Assembly (NCBI GenBank): GCA_019454875.1
Contig: JACFNL010000019.1
Span: 1 to 42,712 of the forward strand
Source: Candidatus Cloacimonadota bacterium
GTDB lineage: Bacteria > Muiribacteriota > UBA6191
Direction: 5' to 3'
DNA: 42,712 nt
This document shows, piece by piece, positions 40,205-42,712 of this stretch (within the stretch, counting starts at the first letter, position 1; every line of letters begins with the position of its first letter). Under the pieces are notes generated by a model, which was given only the letters and a program-made list of their open reading frames with translations, was not told where the DNA came from and did not search any database. Made by a program: the position numbers and the translations under genes.

Positions 40205-40243
40205 CAAAATAAAAAAGCCACCCACGAATCTGTGGATGGCTTT
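40205..40243 (-). terminator. Intrinsic terminator after the LysM/glycine-zipper gene
   Basis: On the minus strand a 12-bp stem with two non-Watson-Crick positions (AAAGCCATCCAC ... GTGGGTGGCTTT) around a six-base loop is followed by a T-rich run (TTTTATTTT). It lies 27 bases past the stop at 40270 and ahead of galE. Confidence 0.8.
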
Positions 40244-40269
40244 GTCTGATTCTGAATCAGGGAATTAAA

Positions 40270-42507
40270 TCAATAACCCTTCACCAGTTCATCAAAATAT
40301 AACATTCCTTCAACCAGTCTGATTTTGCCCGGTTCAGTGGCATGAACTCCAAGTTCAGCAATTACCTTCACATTTCCATATCTTTGGATCATGGCCACCT
40401 GCTGATTCTGATCAATGGTATTACCAACCGCCAGACCAATCACTGCTCCACCGCCTACAATACCCGCTGCAACCCATCCCACTGGATTCCAGAAGTTAGA
40501 AACAGCAAGCAAGGTCAAGCCAGTAGCACCAGCACCTAAACCAGTACCTAACAATGTACCTGTGATACCCCTATCCATCTTCTCAGATAACTCCTCAAAA
40601 AACTTTCTGGCATCTGTTGTGGCAGTGCTTAACCTGTCCTGATCTGCAAAGGATGCACTCAAGGCTGCTACACTGCTCAGTCCTGACAGCCACTGAGTTC
40701 TTAAACCTGTGGCCTGAGAAATTTTTGCAGTGTTACCTTCCATCAAATCTTCAAACTGTGGTTTGGCACCAGTACCCCGATCCATAAACATTTTTTTGTC
40801 AGGATCAATACCTAACCTTCTTAATGCCGCACTTGAATTTAAATCCCTGAACTTGCCATCTCCAGATCTCCACCAGGAAGGCTGCACTGCCTTGATAGCC
40901 ATTGCCATACCCACCAGAGAAATCATGCTCTTTCTCAGGGAAGAAAACTCCGAATCAGAATACATATCCACTGAATAGCGATCCACATTGGCATACACCA
41001 GCTTCAACCTGTTCAATACCTGACTTACTCGGGAGGTTTCCACTTCCACATTAGTCAATTCAAAAAGTTTGCGGGTAGCTTCTTTTTTATTGGATTCCGT
41101 CAGATTCTCCCACCAGGTTCCCTCAGCAGTCCAGCCCGTTCCCAGGATATCCACGGTATCCTGAACGATCTGCAAAAGAACACGGTTCATTTCCCGAACC
41201 TCTCTAGTCATACCCACTCGGGCATTAGCTGAAGAACGAGTGCCTGTAACATCTTCCTCAATACGGAAGCGATCGGTTGCCACCGCCCCACCATTGCGAC
41301 GATAATTTTCTACAGCCTCATAGGCTACATTAACCGAAGTTTCAAATTCACGAATGGCAGTAGCAGAAGCCGATGAAGCTGAGCCGCTCGCAGTCCGGGA
41401 AGTGGCTATTGCATCCTTGGCTGCTCTATATTTTCTGGCAGCATCTCTCACCTTTTCAGCCACATCTCTAGGCAACATATCAAGCTGTAATGATGCATTG
41501 GAAACCACCACAACCTTGTCGCGCAATTCACGAGACATAGGGAAGGAGCCTTCCGTTACTAGCATCTGGCTTGCTCCACCACGGGTAGCCACCTCATGAA
41601 CCCTATGGTAGTTAGTCAAAGCGGTTTTGAACTCGTTGCTGTTTTCTCCATGCATTTTAAGGGCAATCAAAACTTCGGTAAAAGCCTTACGAGCTTCCTT
41701 GGATTCCTCAGCCTCGGCAGCATAACGAATCATTTTTCTTCTTAAATCAGCATCCTTAATTTCAGTAATCAAGGCCATTGTGACATCAAGAAGCTGCTTT
41801 TCCTGAATACCCATAACAGTAAGCATGGCAATCTTGTGGGGCAGAAATACAATGTCTCCTGCCATCAGATTCTGAGGATTGATGGAGTGATTAAAATTGT
41901 GAGACAAAAGCTCTACATAAATGTCCTGGTTGAACTCTCCGTAGATTCTTTTAGAAAGAACCTCAGCCAGCTCTTTCATGTTCTTTTCTTTTTCAACACG
42001 AATAAACGGCTTGGCCTGAGAGGTTTCCTGCCTTCTCCAGTTAGGTGTATCTACACCAGTACCACCAGTTGGGCTTCCATCAATAGTAAAACCCTGGCCC
42101 CCGGCCTGCAACCCGGCCTGTACCCCACTCTGTGTCAGATCACGGGTCATTCTGGTCTGTTGCTGAGTATAGGCAGCCGAAAGTGCCAGATATTCCTTGC
42201 GCTTCTGAAACAATTTGCGGCGTTCTGCCAATAGAATATTTCTGGCTTCAGGAGCGGAATAACGAGCCAAGTCAGCGTCGATTTCATGTATCTTGGCATC
42301 AATTTCGGCAATATGGCCTAACACCCTGGCTGTATTGGATGCCAGATTTTCTTTCTGATCCAGTACCCGCTGATCCCTTGCCTGATTGGCAGGATCCAAC
42401 TGATAGTAGTCCGATTCAACAATCAAACCATCAAAGTTGGCCGAGACTGTACTGACAGCCAAAAACCCTACTGCTAATACCGCTTTGATTTTAAAAATAT
42501 CCTTCAT
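40270..42507 (-). CDS. Secreted LysM-like and glycine-zipper protein
   Basis: I cannot name this 745-residue protein. The signal peptide MKDIFKIKAVLAVGFLAVST ends near VSA. After a coiled-coil region (ENLASNTARVLGHIAEIDAK) comes a LysM-like domain at about residues 175-225 (KELAEVLSKRIYGEF, then INPQNLMAGDIVFLPH), which binds peptidoglycan in other proteins. A long helical middle follows, and near the end a glycine-zipper segment (GTGLGAGATGLTLLAVSNFW, then the GIVGGGAVIGLAVG stretch) that could insert in or line a membrane. GGAGG lies seven bases before the ATG at 42507. It follows the rRNA operon. A cell-envelope role is inferred. Confidence 0.75.
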   Translation of the reverse strand: MKDIFKIKAVLAVGFLAVSTVSANFDGLIVESDYYQLDPANQARDQRVLDQKENLASNTARVLGHIAEIDAKIHEIDADLARYSAPEARNILLAERRKLFQKRKEYLALSAAYTQQQTRMTRDLTQSGVQAGLQAGGQGFTIDGSPTGGTGVDTPNWRRQETSQAKPFIRVEKEKNMKELAEVLSKRIYGEFNQDIYVELLSHNFNHSINPQNLMAGDIVFLPHKIAMLTVMGIQEKQLLDVTMALITEIKDADLRRKMIRYAAEAEESKEARKAFTEVLIALKMHGENSNEFKTALTNYHRVHEVATRGGASQMLVTEGSFPMSRELRDKVVVVSNASLQLDMLPRDVAEKVRDAARKYRAAKDAIATSRTASGSASSASATAIREFETSVNVAYEAVENYRRNGGAVATDRFRIEEDVTGTRSSANARVGMTREVREMNRVLLQIVQDTVDILGTGWTAEGTWWENLTESNKKEATRKLFELTNVEVETSRVSQVLNRLKLVYANVDRYSVDMYSDSEFSSLRKSMISLVGMAMAIKAVQPSWWRSGDGKFRDLNSSAALRRLGIDPDKKMFMDRGTGAKPQFEDLMEGNTAKISQATGLRTQWLSGLSSVAALSASFADQDRLSTATTDARKFFEELSEKMDRGITGTLLGTGLGAGATGLTLLAVSNFWNPVGWVAAGIVGGGAVIGLAVGNTIDQNQQVAMIQRYGNVKVIAELGVHATEPGKIRLVEGMLYFDELVKGY

Positions 42508-42569
42508 GGAATATCCTCCAGGAATACCACAGATGTCCGCAAATATCTTCATGCGATCCTATCTACGAG

Positions 42570-42598
42570 ATTTTACCCAAAAGGTTGCATGAGGACAA
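42570..42598 (-). promoter_or_regulatory. Promoter of the LysM/glycine-zipper gene
   Basis: On the minus strand TTGTCC (42598-42593) and TAAAAT (42575-42570) are exactly 17 bases apart, between the rRNA terminator and the gene, 62 bases before its ATG. Confidence 0.6.
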
Positions 42599-42601
42599 AA
42601 C

Positions 42602-42643
42602 AAAACCCCCGCTCATGCACATAAGTGTTGATGCGGGGGTTTT
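42602..42643 (-). terminator. Intrinsic terminator of the rRNA operon
   Basis: AAAACCCCCGC and GCGGGGGTTTT form an 11-base perfect stem with the bases between as loop. Read on the minus strand it follows the 5S rRNA end. The symmetric A/T flanks mean it could work both ways. Confidence 0.85.
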
Positions 42644-42685
42644 CCTAGTTCAATCTACGGAAATAAGAAAAGAGAATATTTTTCA

Positions 42686-42712
42686 ATGGAGCTGGCATCG
42701 ACCTACTCTTCC
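42686..42712 (-). rRNA. rrf: 5S ribosomal RNA, 3' end only
   Basis: The minus strand enters the window with GAGTAGGTCGATGCCAG, the conserved 3' part of 5S rRNA (compare GAGAGTAGG...GCCAGG in other bacteria). Only about 27 bases are inside; the rest and presumably 23S and 16S lie beyond the right edge. The exact 3' end may differ by a few bases. Confidence 0.75.

Overview
This window reads as chromosomal DNA from a Gram-negative (diderm) bacterium of moderate GC. The evidence is a lipoprotein signal, Wzz- and WcaJ-type polysaccharide genes, many secreted and bitopic proteins, a 5S rRNA end and one tRNA. The HNH endonuclease resembles a family that is common in Bdellovibrio-like bacteria, and yggS-yggT-divIVA is also found there. 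I therefore lean to a Bdellovibrionota-type or other deltaproteobacterial-type lineage, with low confidence.

Region 1 (1-5540) is a defence and plasticity island. It holds an AbiE-type type IV toxin-antitoxin pair with a third coupled acidic gene, a BrxR/CapW-like WYL regulator with no partner effector nearby, a phd-doc module bracketed by 17-bp direct repeats, an HNH endonuclease with a decayed copy beside it, and a ParD-like/RelE-ParE module with 10-bp tandem repeats in its promoter.

Region 2 (5586-10525) is a minus-strand run: a small coiled-coil protein, PRPP synthetase, a CgeB-like glycosyltransferase, and a three-domain protein joining a fatty-acyl-AMP ligase, an SGNH-like domain and an ACP-like domain.

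Region 3 (10604-20926) is a long plus-strand operon whose genes mostly overlap or abut. It starts with pheS, then encodes a ROK kinase lacking its usual zinc cysteines, a short ASKHA/FtsA-like protein, a 37-residue membrane protein absent from routine gene calls, a helical-repeat protein, a PHP phosphoesterase, two large proteins of the same architecture (signal peptide, TPRs, membrane segment, TPRs) and a small secreted protein. This is my best candidate for an undescribed envelope system.

Region 4 (20902-28709) has glyS, a small anchored protein, yggS-yggT-divIVA, a lipoprotein, a WcaJ-like sugar transferase with two coupled unknown genes, and lemA plus an HtpX-like protease.

Region 5 (28845-42712) has a second decayed HNH copy next to tRNA-Ser(GGA), a secreted protein, an acidic Tyr/Ala/Glu repeat protein, a NagD-like phosphatase, a Wzz-like protein, a lone mannose-isomerase-type cupin, two coupled von Willebrand factor A (BatA-like) membrane proteins behind galE, a secreted LysM/glycine-zipper protein, and the terminator and 3' end of an rRNA operon at the right edge.
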